NCBI GenBank assembly: GCA_050728495.1
Contig: JBOHJJ010000052.1
Location: 1-13,604 of the forward strand
Origin: Methylovirgula sp050728495
GTDB taxonomy: Bacteria; Pseudomonadota; Alphaproteobacteria; Rhizobiales; Beijerinckiaceae
DNA length: 13,604 nt
Direction: 5' to 3'
In this document: piece by piece, positions 1 to 6,303 of the stretch
Layout of the letters: each line of letters opens with the position of its first letter
Position numbering within the stretch: position 1 is the first letter of the stretch
Notes under the pieces: model-generated
What the model was told of the DNA's origin: nothing
The model's database searches: none
The model's input: only the letters and a program-made list of their open reading frames with translations
Translations under genes and position numbers: made by a program

Positions 1-84
1 CTCGTCAAGCTGATGGCCGATGCGGTGCCGTCGATGGGTCTGCGCGGTTACGCCGCGCCGGTGCCGTTTCGCGTCGCAGACTAG
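1..84 (+). CDS. C-terminal end of an unidentified protein (partial)
   Basis: An open frame enters from the left edge and gives 27 residues, ending in PVPFRVAD before a TAG stop at 82-84. The residues have no motif I recognise, so no function is offered. Its stop overlaps the stop of the convergent rnhA: the palindrome CTAG at 81-84 supplies TAG to both strands. Only the tail is visible, and the call rests on the open frame reaching exactly the end of rnhA. Confidence 0.5.
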   Translation, partial: LVKLMADAVPSMGLRGYAAPVPFRVAD

Positions 85-545
85 CTAAGCGCGTGGCGCG
101 CGCCGCGCTTCAAAAAAGGCCGCATGCCTTCCCGGGCGAGTTCGTCGGCGTGTTCGTTCATGGCGTCGCCGGCGTGCCCCTTCAGCCAATGCCATATGAT
201 CTTGTGGCTGCGCGCCGCCGCCTCGAGCCGCTGCCAGAGCTCGGCATTTTTCACCGGCTTCTTATCGGCGGTTTTCCAGCCGTTTTTCTTCCAGCCTTCG
301 AGCCAGGTGGTGATGCCGCCGCGCAGATAGGCGGAATCGGTGTGGATGTCGATTTCGCAAGGGCGCGTCAAGGCTTCCAGCGCCTGGATCGCCGCCATGA
401 GTTCCATGCGGTTGTTGGTGGTCGCCGGTTCACCGCCGGAAAGATCCTTGCGGCCGGTGCCGAAGATCAGCACCGCGCCCCAACCGCCGGGACCCGGATT
501 GCCCGAACAGGCGCCGTCGGTCCAGATCGCTACGCGCTCGCTCAA
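81..545 (-). CDS. rnhA: Ribonuclease HI
   Basis: Degrades the RNA strand of RNA-DNA hybrids in the cytoplasm, removing primers and R-loops. At 154 residues it is the usual length for bacterial RNase HI, and every catalytic residue falls at E. coli numbering: D10 (in TDGACSGNPGPGGWG), E48 (in NNRMELMAA), D70 (HTDSAYL), H124 (KGHAG) and D134 (EHADELAREG). The basic helix WLEGWKKNGWK that grips the hybrid is at 81-91. The start codon is TTG at 543-545. It overlaps the thrB stop as TTGA, and no in-frame ATG occurs before residue 47, which would remove the first catalytic Asp. Last gene of the DUF502-thrB-rnhA operon, probably translated by coupling to thrB. Confidence 0.97.
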   Translation of the reverse strand: MSERVAIWTDGACSGNPGPGGWGAVLIFGTGRKDLSGGEPATTNNRMELMAAIQALEALTRPCEIDIHTDSAYLRGGITTWLEGWKKNGWKTADKKPVKNAELWQRLEAAARSHKIIWHWLKGHAGDAMNEHADELAREGMRPFLKRGARHALS

Positions 546-1507
546 AGCTTCAATCCGAGATCCCGCAGGCTCTTGCTGCGTTGATGGAAGCGCAGCCGCT
601 TGACGTATTCGAGCGGATCCTTAGGCCGCACCAACGCGCCGGGCGGCACGTTCAGCCAATCGACGAGACGGGTGAGCGTGAAACGCAATGCCGAACCGCG
701 CGCCAATACGGGCAACGCTTCGATCTCCTCGGGCGCGAGTTTGCGCACGTTCTGATAGCTCTCAATCAACGTCATGCTCTTCGTGACGTTAAACGAAAAA
801 TCCGGCTCGAAACACCAGGCATTGAGACAGACGGCAAGGTCATAGGCCAAGAAATCCGTGCAGGCGAAATAGAAGTCGATCAGGCCGAAGACTTCGTCGC
901 CAAGAAAGAGAACGTTGTCGGGAAAGAGGTCGGCGTGGATCGTACCGCGCGGCAAATCCTGCGGCCAGGAGCGTTCGAGGAAGGCAAGTTCGGCGGCAAG
1001 GAACGAAACGAGTCCGGTCTGCACTTCCTCGGCCCGACCTTCGGCGAGTGCGAAGAGTTGCGGCCAGGCGGCGAGCGACAGCGCGTTCGGCCGGCGGCCG
1101 CGAAAATCGGCGCCGGCGTGATGCAGTTGAGCGAGCGCCGCACCGAGCGCCGCGCACTTCTTGACGCTGGGGCGACGGCTCGACACACCTTCCAGGAAGG
1201 TGACGATGGCCGCCGGCCGCCCGGCGAGCGTGCCAAGCATTTTCGCCGACTTCGCGTGCACGGGCTGCGGACAGGTAAGACCGCGCGCCGCGAGGTGTTC
1301 CATCAGCGCCAGGAAGAAGGGCAGATCGGAGGCGGCGACTCGCTTCTCATAGAGCGTCAGGATGAAAAGCCCGGCTTCGGTCTGGAGCAGGAAGTTGGAA
1401 TTTTCGACGCCTTCCGCGATGCCTTTGAGGGCGAGCACTTTGCCGAGCCCATAGTCGGCAAGGAAGGATTCGAGCTCAACGTCGGTAACTTCCGTATAGA
1501 CGGCCAT
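542..1507 (-). CDS. thrB: Homoserine kinase (ThrB, phosphotransferase-fold type)
   Basis: Phosphorylates L-homoserine with ATP to O-phosphohomoserine, the penultimate step to threonine. The 321-residue protein belongs to the aminoglycoside-phosphotransferase/choline-kinase fold family (ThrB type II of alphaproteobacteria and pseudomonads), not the GHMP kinase form of E. coli. Visible motifs are the N-lobe EGVENSNFLL at 32-41, the Brenner/catalytic loop HADLFPDN at 191-198 with catalytic D193, and the metal-binding IDFYFAC at 210-216 with D211. The ATG at 1505-1507 gives full family length. It lies 14 bp after the DUF502 gene and overlaps rnhA by 4 bp; thrB-rnhA adjacency is common in Rhizobiales. 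The visible Shine-Dalgarno is weak, so it may rely on upstream translation. Confidence 0.95.
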   Translation of the reverse strand: MAVYTEVTDVELESFLADYGLGKVLALKGIAEGVENSNFLLQTEAGLFILTLYEKRVAASDLPFFLALMEHLAARGLTCPQPVHAKSAKMLGTLAGRPAAIVTFLEGVSSRRPSVKKCAALGAALAQLHHAGADFRGRRPNALSLAAWPQLFALAEGRAEEVQTGLVSFLAAELAFLERSWPQDLPRGTIHADLFPDNVLFLGDEVFGLIDFYFACTDFLAYDLAVCLNAWCFEPDFSFNVTKSMTLIESYQNVRKLAPEEIEALPVLARGSALRFTLTRLVDWLNVPPGALVRPKDPLEYVKRLRFHQRSKSLRDLGLKL

Positions 1508-1521
1508 GATGTTGATCGCGG

Positions 1522-2259
1522 CTACGCCGCGTTTTCCTCGCGTATCTTTGCATTCGCGGCGGGCTCCGCCGGCACCACCGGCAGGGCTTCCGGGTGGATC
1601 ACCCCGCAGGAGACGATGAGCTTGACCGCCTCGTCGGGACTTAGCGCCACTTCGACGACCGCGCTCGCCGGCAGAAAAAAGTAAAATCCGGTGGTCGGAT
1701 TGGGCGTGCAGGGCAGGAACACCGAGACGTAGGGTTCATCGATCGGCGGAAGTTTCGCCGCAACCGCAGCGGCGGGCGGCGCGGAAAGGAAGACCAGCGT
1801 CCAGGTACCTTTGACCGGGAACTCGATCAATCCGACCTTGCGGAACGATGTGCCGGATTGCGAGAACAGGGTTTCGAAGACCTGCTTCACGCTCTTGTAG
1901 ATCGAACGGATGATGGGCATCCGACCGAGGATCGCTTCGCCGAGGGCGATCAAGGTGCGGCCGGCCAGATTGGCGGCCAGGAATCCGAGCAACGTCAGGC
2001 CTAGAAAAGCAACGATCACGCCCAAGCCAGGCAGCGGGAAGGGCAGATACTTGTCCGGCCAAAAACTCGCCGGCAGGAGCGTTTTCACCCACCCGTCGAC
2101 GGTGTCGACAAACCACCAGACAATATAGACCGTAATAGCGAGCGGTCCTGCAACCACGATTCCGGTCAAGAACCAGTTGCGAATACGTCCGCCGATGCTC
2201 GCGCCGCGCGAAGGGCGGCCCGGCTCGCTACCCGGCCCTTCGGCAAAGAACTGCGTCAT
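1522..2259 (-). CDS. DUF502 family inner-membrane protein
   Basis: A 245-residue membrane protein of the DUF502 (COG2928) family, whose biochemical role is not established. It has a short polar N-terminus, two hydrophobic spans (about residues 29-50 and 77-98), then the two family signatures: GRMPIIRSIYKSVKQV at 112-127 and VFLPCTPNPTTGFYFFLP at 180-197. The C-terminal tail after about 225 is Ala/Pro/Glu-rich and looks variable. The start is ATG at 2257-2259. It is the first gene of a tight minus-strand operon with thrB (14-bp gap) and rnhA; the functional link to these genes is unclear and may only be shared expression. No convincing promoter was seen in front of it. Confidence 0.9.
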   Translation of the reverse strand: MTQFFAEGPGSEPGRPSRGASIGGRIRNWFLTGIVVAGPLAITVYIVWWFVDTVDGWVKTLLPASFWPDKYLPFPLPGLGVIVAFLGLTLLGFLAANLAGRTLIALGEAILGRMPIIRSIYKSVKQVFETLFSQSGTSFRKVGLIEFPVKGTWTLVFLSAPPAAAVAAKLPPIDEPYVSVFLPCTPNPTTGFYFFLPASAVVEVALSPDEAVKLIVSCGVIHPEALPVVPAEPAANAKIREENAA

Positions 2260-2450
2260 GGTTCGACTCGGAGCTTCGAAATCTCATAGCAGGCCAAGGG
2301 AACGCGCGGCGAAAAAACCGCCGTCGACGCTCTGCCGGCGCGCCAAGGGCACTTCTTTAGTCTACTAGTTTCATCAACAATTTATCCGCCAAAGGTGCGA
2401 GAAAAAAGATACCGTCTTGTGCTGATTTTGCGGGCAACTTGCTCCAAGCC
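2260..2450. other. Intergenic stretch between the DUF502 gene and the candidate small RNA
   Basis: This is the first part of the 494-bp gap between the DUF502 start and the tgt stop. It should contain the promoter of the DUF502-thrB-rnhA operon on the minus strand, but I could not pick a convincing -35/-10 pair. A short G/C inverted repeat around an A-run (about 2306-2325) is the only structure noticed, and it lacks the features of a terminator. The rest of the gap is covered by the small-RNA entries. Confidence 0.4.
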
Positions 2451-2451
2451 G

Positions 2452-2468
2452 CGTGACATTGCGTCACG
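2452..2468. promoter_or_regulatory. Perfect dyad CGTGAC-N5-GTCACG upstream of the candidate small RNA
   Basis: Arms CGTGAC (2452-2457) and GTCACG (2463-2468) are exact inverted repeats separated by ATTGC. The dyad overlaps the proposed -35 hexamer of the downstream small RNA, a classic operator position. It resembles a CRP/FNR-class half-site (GTGA/TCAC), but the spacing between those halves is 7 rather than 6, so I do not assign it to that family. Which protein binds, if any, is unknown. Confidence 0.35.
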
Positions 2469-2481
2469 TCTAAGCTAAAAA
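2453..2481 (+). promoter_or_regulatory. Possible sigma-70 type promoter of the candidate small RNA
   Basis: The -35-like GTGACA (2453-2458, five of six matches to TTGACA) is followed after 17 bp by TAAAAA (2476-2481) as a weak -10. Transcription would begin near 2488 and run into the hairpin and terminator, giving a transcript of about 170-175 nt. The -10 is poor, so the exact start is uncertain. Confidence 0.3.
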
Positions 2482-2487
2482 TCCAGC

Positions 2488-2660
2488 CGCCATCCGAAAG
2501 GCCGTTCTGGACCTCCGGCATGCGCACTGTCCAAGTCGTGGGAGGAACCCTTCCCCTCGAGAGCCGGGCGTAGCTGCCCCTTTCCTGAACAGGAAAGCGC
2601 CCGAGGGAAGGTCTAGGACGAGGGAGTGAGAAGGCGAGGCGAGATCCGCCTCGCCTTTTC
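2488..2660 (+). ncRNA. Candidate structured small RNA, family not recognised
   Basis: No convincing protein frame covers this stretch, yet the plus strand folds into a nested rod ending in a strong terminator. Outermost, CACT-GTCC (2525-2532) pairs with GGAC (2616-2619) and AGTG (2625-2628). Inside that, CCTTCCCCTCG (2549-2559) pairs with CGAGGGAAGG (2602-2611) with one bulged C. Next, GGCGT (2567-2571) pairs with GCGCC (2597-2601). The tip is TTTCCT-GAAC-AGGAAA (2581-2596). A purine-rich single-stranded segment GUGGGAGGAA (2538-2547) sits in the internal loop and could pair with pyrimidine-rich targets. It is a stand-alone unit: both flanking genes are on the other strand. The size would suit 6S RNA, but the open central bulge of 6S is not seen, and the SRP RNA tip motif is absent. 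The 5' end is inferred. Confidence 0.5.
2631..2659 (+). terminator. Rho-independent terminator of the candidate small RNA
   Basis: An 11-bp perfect stem, AAGGCGAGGCG (2631-2641) with CGCCTCGCCTT (2647-2657), around an AGATC loop, followed by a T run (2656-2659) on the plus strand. In the opposite direction the stem is followed only by TTCTCA, so it may also slow tgt transcripts arriving from the right, but the plus orientation is clearly better. Confidence 0.75.
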
Positions 2661-2753
2661 CTTGGATCTGATCCTAACTGCGAGCACTTCTCAACATCGT
2701 TGTAAGGGCAAAGCGGTGAGGCCATTTTGGCACGGGCGACGCTTGCCTATCCA

Positions 2754-3866
2754 TTACATTTTCTCGCCTTCCGCCCAGGCGCGTTTGGTCGCGCCGCGAA
2801 ATTCGCCGAGATTGCCGGCCGCGATCGCCGCGCGTAGTCCCGCCATCAGGTCCTGATAATAGGCGAGGTTGATTGCGGTGAGCGCCGTCATGGCGAGGAT
2901 CTCGCCGGCTTTGACCAGGTGGTGGAGATAGGCGCGGGAAAAAACCCGTGCCGCTTCGCACGACGACTGTGGATCGACGGGCCGCGGATCGGCGGCGTGT
3001 TTGGCATTGCGCAGATTGATGCGGCCGTAGCGGCTATACACGAGCCCATGGCGGCCGGCACGCGTCGGCAGAACGCAGTCGAACATGTCGATGCCGCGGC
3101 GGACGGATTCGAGGAGATCGTCGGGAGTTCCCACGCCCATGAGATAACGCGGCGCCGCCTCGGGCAGATACAGAAGAGTTGCCTCGATCATCGCCAGCAT
3201 GGTCGCCTGCGGTTCACCGACCGCGAGCCCGCCGAGCGCATATCCGTCGAATCCAATCGCGACGAGCCCCGCGGCGCTCGCGGCGCGCAAATGCGGGCTT
3301 TCGCCACCTTGGACAATGCCGAAGAGCGCCCGGCCCGGCGGGTTGGCGAAAGCGCGCTTGCTGCGCTCCGCCCAACGCAGCGAGAGCCACATGGCGCGTT
3401 CGACTTCAGCCTCCGGCGCGGGTAGCCGCACGCACTCGTCGAGCTGCATCTGGATATCCGCGCCCAAAAGGCATTGGATCTCCATGCCGCGCTCCGGCGA
3501 GAGATGATGGCGGGTGCCGTCGATGTGCGACTGGAAGGTAACGCCCGTTTCGTCCACTTTCCGCAGCTTTGCGAGCGACATCACCTGGAACCCGCCAGAA
3601 TCGGTGAGGATCGGCCACGGCCAATTCATGAAGCGATGCAGGCCGCCAAGCTCGGCGATGCGCTCGGGCCCGGGCCGCAGCATGAGGTGATAGCAATTCG
3701 CAAGGATGACATCGGCGCCGAGCGCATGCACATCGCCCGGATACATGGCTTTGACGGTTGCCGCCGTGCCGACCGGCATGAATGCCGGCGTCCGGATAGG
3801 CCCGCGTGGCGTCGAAATCACGCCGGCCCGCGCCGCTCCGTCACGATGCTGAACTTCGAAAGGCAC
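2754..3866 (-). CDS. tgt: tRNA-guanine transglycosylase (queuosine pathway)
   Basis: Exchanges guanine-34 of GUN-anticodon tRNAs (Asp, Asn, His, Tyr) for preQ1. The 370-residue TIM-barrel protein carries TDSGGFQVMSL with D89 (E. coli D89) and MFDCVLPTR with D263 as the nucleophile (E. coli D264), plus FGIVQGG at 182-188. The start is taken as GTG at 3864-3866, giving MPFEVQHRDG. It lies one base after the queA stop with AGGGGA correctly spaced upstream, and the open frame further upstream only shadows queA. Oddity: the zinc signature CxCxxC reads S301-S-C303-E-A-A306, so two of three cysteines are lost while C303 and H316 remain. I believe related alphaproteobacterial enzymes share this, but that is from memory. 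Confidence 0.95.
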   Translation of the reverse strand: MPFEVQHRDGAARAGVISTPRGPIRTPAFMPVGTAATVKAMYPGDVHALGADVILANCYHLMLRPGPERIAELGGLHRFMNWPWPILTDSGGFQVMSLAKLRKVDETGVTFQSHIDGTRHHLSPERGMEIQCLLGADIQMQLDECVRLPAPEAEVERAMWLSLRWAERSKRAFANPPGRALFGIVQGGESPHLRAASAAGLVAIGFDGYALGGLAVGEPQATMLAMIEATLLYLPEAAPRYLMGVGTPDDLLESVRRGIDMFDCVLPTRAGRHGLVYSRYGRINLRNAKHAADPRPVDPQSSCEAARVFSRAYLHHLVKAGEILAMTALTAINLAYYQDLMAGLRAAIAAGNLGEFRGATKRAWAEGEKM

Positions 3867-3867
3867 G

Positions 3868-4926
3868 TCATTCCCCTGGGAAAAGCAGACAGGCGTCACC
3901 ATAGGAATAGAAGCGATATTCTGCGCCAATTGCATACCGATAGGCGGCTTGCATTGTCTCCAGCCCGGAGAAAGCTGCCACCAGCATGAAAAGTGTCGAA
4001 CGCGGCAGATGGAAATTGGTAAGCAGGACGTCGATGGCTTTGAATCGATACCCGGGCGCGATAAACAGCGCCGTTTCGCCGCAAAAGCCAGCGATCGTTC
4101 CGTCCTCCCGCGCCGCCTGCTCAACGAGCCGCAGCGCGGTCGTGCCGACCGCGACGATACGGCGCCCTTCGGCGCGCGCCTCGTTGATGCGCGTAGCCGC
4201 GACCGCGCCGATCTCGCCCCATTCGGCATGCATGCGATGCGCTAGCGTTTCTTCGACTTTCACCGGCAGGAAAGTTCCCGGCCCGACATGTAGCGTGACA
4301 CGTACGATCTCGATGTCGCGGGCGTTGAGCGCCGCGACAAGCTCAGGCGTGAAATGCAGGCTTGCAGTGGGCGCCGCCACGGCGCCGCGGCGGCTGGCAA
4401 ATAGGCTTTGGTAATCGTTCACGTCGCGCGCATCCGGGGGACGCTTTGCGACGATGTAAGGAGGCAACGGCGTCTGCCCGAAGGCGTCGATCGCCGCCTC
4501 GAGTTTCTCGCCGGCGACGGCGAAGCGGAGCAGAACTTCTTCGCCTTTGCCAAGAACCTCGGCTTCGAGCGTCGCGCCATCGTGCGCGAATACGATCTTT
4601 TCGCCCGGTTGCAATTTCTTGGCGCCCTTTGCGAGGGCAAGCCATTCGCTCGGTGCGACCTGTTTATGCAGCAAAATCTCGATTTTGGCGCGCGTCGCGC
4701 CGCGCCGCCGATGCCCGAGGAGACGCGCCGGGATAACCTCCGTGTCGTTGACGATGAGGACATCGCCCGGGCGAAGGACATCCGGAAGGTCGCGTATCCT
4801 CCGGTCCTCGAATTTGTCTTCTGCGCGCGGCCGAACGATGAGCAGGCGCGCGGCATCGCGCGGCACGATGGGCCTGAGCGCGATCCGTTCGGGCGGCAGA
4901 TCAAAGTCGAAGAGGTCGACGCGCAT
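3868..4926 (-). CDS. queA: S-adenosylmethionine:tRNA ribosyltransferase-isomerase
   Basis: Transfers and isomerises the ribosyl part of SAM onto preQ1 in tRNA to form epoxyqueuosine, the step after Tgt. The 352-residue protein has the family blocks in order: MRVDLFDFDLPPERIA at the N-terminus, VNDTEVIPARL (59-69), AAPTASLHFT (184-193), LHVGPGTF (212-219), VGTTALRLVE (260-269), TNFHLPRSTL (303-312) and the terminal RFYSYGDACLL (338-348). The ATG at 4924-4926 is chosen because it begins exactly at the family N-terminus; the frame stays open to 4983, but that extension is unlike QueA. Co-transcribed with tgt (1-bp gap). The 108 bp upstream hold a palindromic repeat next to the ppiB stop. Confidence 0.96.
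   Translation of the reverse strand: MRVDLFDFDLPPERIALRPIVPRDAARLLIVRPRAEDKFEDRRIRDLPDVLRPGDVLIVNDTEVIPARLLGHRRRGATRAKIEILLHKQVAPSEWLALAKGAKKLQPGEKIVFAHDGATLEAEVLGKGEEVLLRFAVAGEKLEAAIDAFGQTPLPPYIVAKRPPDARDVNDYQSLFASRRGAVAAPTASLHFTPELVAALNARDIEIVRVTLHVGPGTFLPVKVEETLAHRMHAEWGEIGAVAATRINEARAEGRRIVAVGTTALRLVEQAAREDGTIAGFCGETALFIAPGYRFKAIDVLLTNFHLPRSTLFMLVAAFSGLETMQAAYRYAIGAEYRFYSYGDACLLFPGE
3873..3877 (-). promoter_or_regulatory. Ribosome-binding site deciding the GTG start of tgt
   Basis: On the minus strand AGGGG lies six bases before the GTG at 3866, inside the last codons of queA. No other in-frame start nearby gives a normal Tgt N-terminus, and the nearby ATG (3869-3871) is out of frame. 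Confidence 0.6.
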
Positions 4927-4996
4927 GCTCTTTTGGGCGGCTCCGCTTGCTTCGAGACGCGCACTTCGCCTGCTCGTCAGCATGAGGAAGGTGGGT

Positions 4997-5034
4997 CCTC
5001 ACCCTGAGGTGCGAGCGCAGCGAGCCTCGAAGGG
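4997..5034 (+). repeat. REP-like palindromic repeat, copy A
   Basis: A unit beginning CCTCACCCTGAGG and ending GCCTCGAAGGG, directly abutting the ppiB stop codon. It matches the frame of the two units at 10477-10586: a CCTCA[C/T]-CTGA-G head, a variable GC-rich centre, and a CTCGAAG tail. Elements of this shape are abundant between genes in rhizobial genomes. Here it separates ppiB from queA and may act on the mRNA as a stable 3' hairpin. Confidence 0.65.
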
Positions 5035-5490
5035 CTAGCTCAGCGTCGCGGAAATGATCTTGTCCGGGTCGTTCACCGGCTCGCCGCGCTTGATCTTGTC
5101 GACGTTTTCCATGCCTGCGACCACTTTGCCCCAGACCGTATATTTGCGGTCGAGGAACGGAGCGTCGCCGAAACAGATGAAGAATTGCGAGTTGGCGGAA
5201 TCCGGACTTTGCGCGCGCGCCATGGAGCAGGTGCCTCGCACATGCGGCTCGGCGTTGAACTCGGCCTTCAGGTTCGGATAGTTCGAGCCGCCGGTCCCGG
5301 TGCCGTGCGGGCAGCCGGTTTGCGCCATGAATCCCTCGATCACCCGGTGAAAAACGATGCCGTCATAGAATTTCTCGGCTACCAGCTTTTGGATATGCGC
5401 GACATGGCCCGGGGCGAGGTCGGGGCGCATTTCGATCACGACCTTGCCCTTGGTCGTATCGAGCGTGAGCGTATTGCCGGGTGCCACCAT
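5035..5490 (-). CDS. ppiB: Cytoplasmic peptidyl-prolyl cis-trans isomerase (cyclophilin)
   Basis: Catalyses cis-trans isomerisation of X-Pro bonds in protein folding. The 151-residue protein is a complete cyclophilin domain without a signal peptide. Active-site blocks are FHRVI (47-51, catalytic R49), FMAQTG (54-59), SMARAQSPDSANSQFFICF (89-107) and YTVWGKV (117-123); W120 occupies the cyclosporin-contact position. The ATG at 5488-5490 is selected by a strong AGGAGGAG seven bases upstream; a longer open frame reaching 5688 runs back through the petA leader and start and is rejected. Paralogous to the secreted cyclophilin at 6304-6855. The two are separated by the oppositely oriented petA, which probably broke an older tandem. 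Confidence 0.95.
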   Translation of the reverse strand: MVAPGNTLTLDTTKGKVVIEMRPDLAPGHVAHIQKLVAEKFYDGIVFHRVIEGFMAQTGCPHGTGTGGSNYPNLKAEFNAEPHVRGTCSMARAQSPDSANSQFFICFGDAPFLDRKYTVWGKVVAGMENVDKIKRGEPVNDPDKIISATLS

Positions 5491-5497
5491 GGCGAAA

Positions 5498-5505
5498 CTC
5501 CTCCT
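5498..5505 (-). promoter_or_regulatory. Strong ribosome-binding site of ppiB
   Basis: AGGAGGAG on the minus strand, seven bases before the ATG at 5490. It fixes the ppiB start and rules out the longer frame. Confidence 0.8.
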
Positions 5506-5531
5506 GGACTTTGGTTGGGCCCTGCAATAAT

Positions 5532-5580
5532 CGAAGCGATGGGCGAGGTAAACCGGCGCGCCTGCCGGTTGCAAGCTTCG
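5532..5580. promoter_or_regulatory. Nested inverted repeat between divergent ppiB and petA
   Basis: Inner arms AACCGGC (5551-5557) and GCCGGTT (5564-5570) are perfect around a 6-base spacer. Outer arms CGAAGC (5532-5537) and GCTTCG (5575-5580) are also perfect. The element lies 57 bp before petA and 42 bp from ppiB, so it could be an operator or a structured leader of either gene. There is no T run, so it is not a standard terminator. The function is inference. Confidence 0.4.
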
Positions 5581-5636
5581 GCTTGGATGCTGGGGCGCAG
5601 GCAACGGATGCCCGGGCCGCATGCGCGGAGGTGAAT

Positions 5637-6293
5637 ATGGCGGATCTGCCTTCTGCTTCTCTCGATCTCGGCCATGCGCCACCCGCAACCCGCCGCGATT
5701 TCCTCTTTCTTGCGACCGGGGCGTTCGGAGTCATCGGTACCGCTGCGGCGATCGTGCCGCTCGTTTCGCAGCTTGAACCCGACGCCGCGACGATTGCTGC
5801 CGGCGCTCCCATCGACGTCGATCTGAAGAGCGTGGCGCCCGGGCAGATGATCATCGTGCCCTGGCGGTCGCGACCGATCTTTATCGTCAACCGCCCGGAA
5901 AAGCTGCTTGCGACGCTGCAGACGCCGGAGCTCGTCGATCTTTTATCCGACCCGAGTTCGCGGGTTCATCAGCAGCCGTCCTACGCGGCCAACTGGCATC
6001 GCTCGATCAAACCGGAATACGGCGTTCTGGTCGGTATCTGCACGCATCTCGGCTGCATCCCGAAGTTCTTCCCTAATCCGAGCTCGACCAACCCCGTGGC
6101 GGCCTGGCCGGGCGGCTATTTCTGTCCCTGTCATGGCTCGAAATATGATCTAGCGGGGCGGGTGTTCAAAGGCGTCCCGGCCCCCTACAACCTGCCCGTG
6201 CCGCCCTATCACTTCGTGAACGCCACCACGCTCAGGATCGGCGAAAATCCGCCCGACAGTACGTTCGACTTCGATTCGATCATCCAGCTCTAG
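5637..6293 (+). CDS. petA: Rieske iron-sulfur protein of the cytochrome bc1 complex, orphan gene
   Basis: Carries electrons from ubiquinol to cytochrome c1 on the periplasmic side of complex III. The 218-residue protein begins with a Tat-type signal anchor (TRRDFLFLATGAFG from residue 18, then a hydrophobic span to about 43). The 2Fe-2S ligands are in CTHLGC (C135, H137, C140) and CPCHGS (C163, C165, H166). The ATG at 5637 has GGAGGTG just upstream. Unlike the usual petABC operon, no petB or petC follows: the next gene converges 10 bp away. The block WHRSIKPEYGVLVGICTHLGC-like region, the longer inter-ligand loop and SKYDLAGRVFKGVPAPYNLPVPPYHF-like tail resemble beta/gammaproteobacterial Rieske proteins more than the Rhodobacter type. 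A 16-residue C-terminal extension follows the normal end. Confidence 0.93.
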   Translation: MADLPSASLDLGHAPPATRRDFLFLATGAFGVIGTAAAIVPLVSQLEPDAATIAAGAPIDVDLKSVAPGQMIIVPWRSRPIFIVNRPEKLLATLQTPELVDLLSDPSSRVHQQPSYAANWHRSIKPEYGVLVGICTHLGCIPKFFPNPSSTNPVAAWPGGYFCPCHGSKYDLAGRVFKGVPAPYNLPVPPYHFVNATTLRIGENPPDSTFDFDSIIQL

Positions 6294-6303
6294 GGCGAGC
6301 CGG

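Noticed and set aside
581..1684. A long (367-codon) plus-strand frame opposite thrB and DUF502
   Set aside because: It is antisense to two well-supported genes and its Arg/Glu/Gly-rich product is typical of high-GC shadow frames.
2452..2468. CRP or FNR binding site
   Set aside because: The GTGA and TCAC halves are seven bases apart instead of six, and FNR core bases are missing.
2488..2660. Identity of the small RNA as 6S, SRP or tmRNA
   Set aside because: The large open central bulge of 6S is missing, the GGAAGGAAGC-type tip of SRP RNA is absent, and there is no tmRNA tag frame or tRNA-like end. The 6S gene is also usually beside zapA.
2357..2725. A 122-codon minus-strand frame in the DUF502-tgt gap
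   Set aside because: It runs antisense through the terminator and hairpin of the candidate RNA, has no Shine-Dalgarno and Arg/Pro-rich composition, and matches no family I know.
3867..4229. N-terminal extension of tgt of about 120 residues
   Set aside because: It overlaps queA entirely in another frame, and the normal Tgt N-terminus begins at the GTG at 3866 with a ribosome-binding site.
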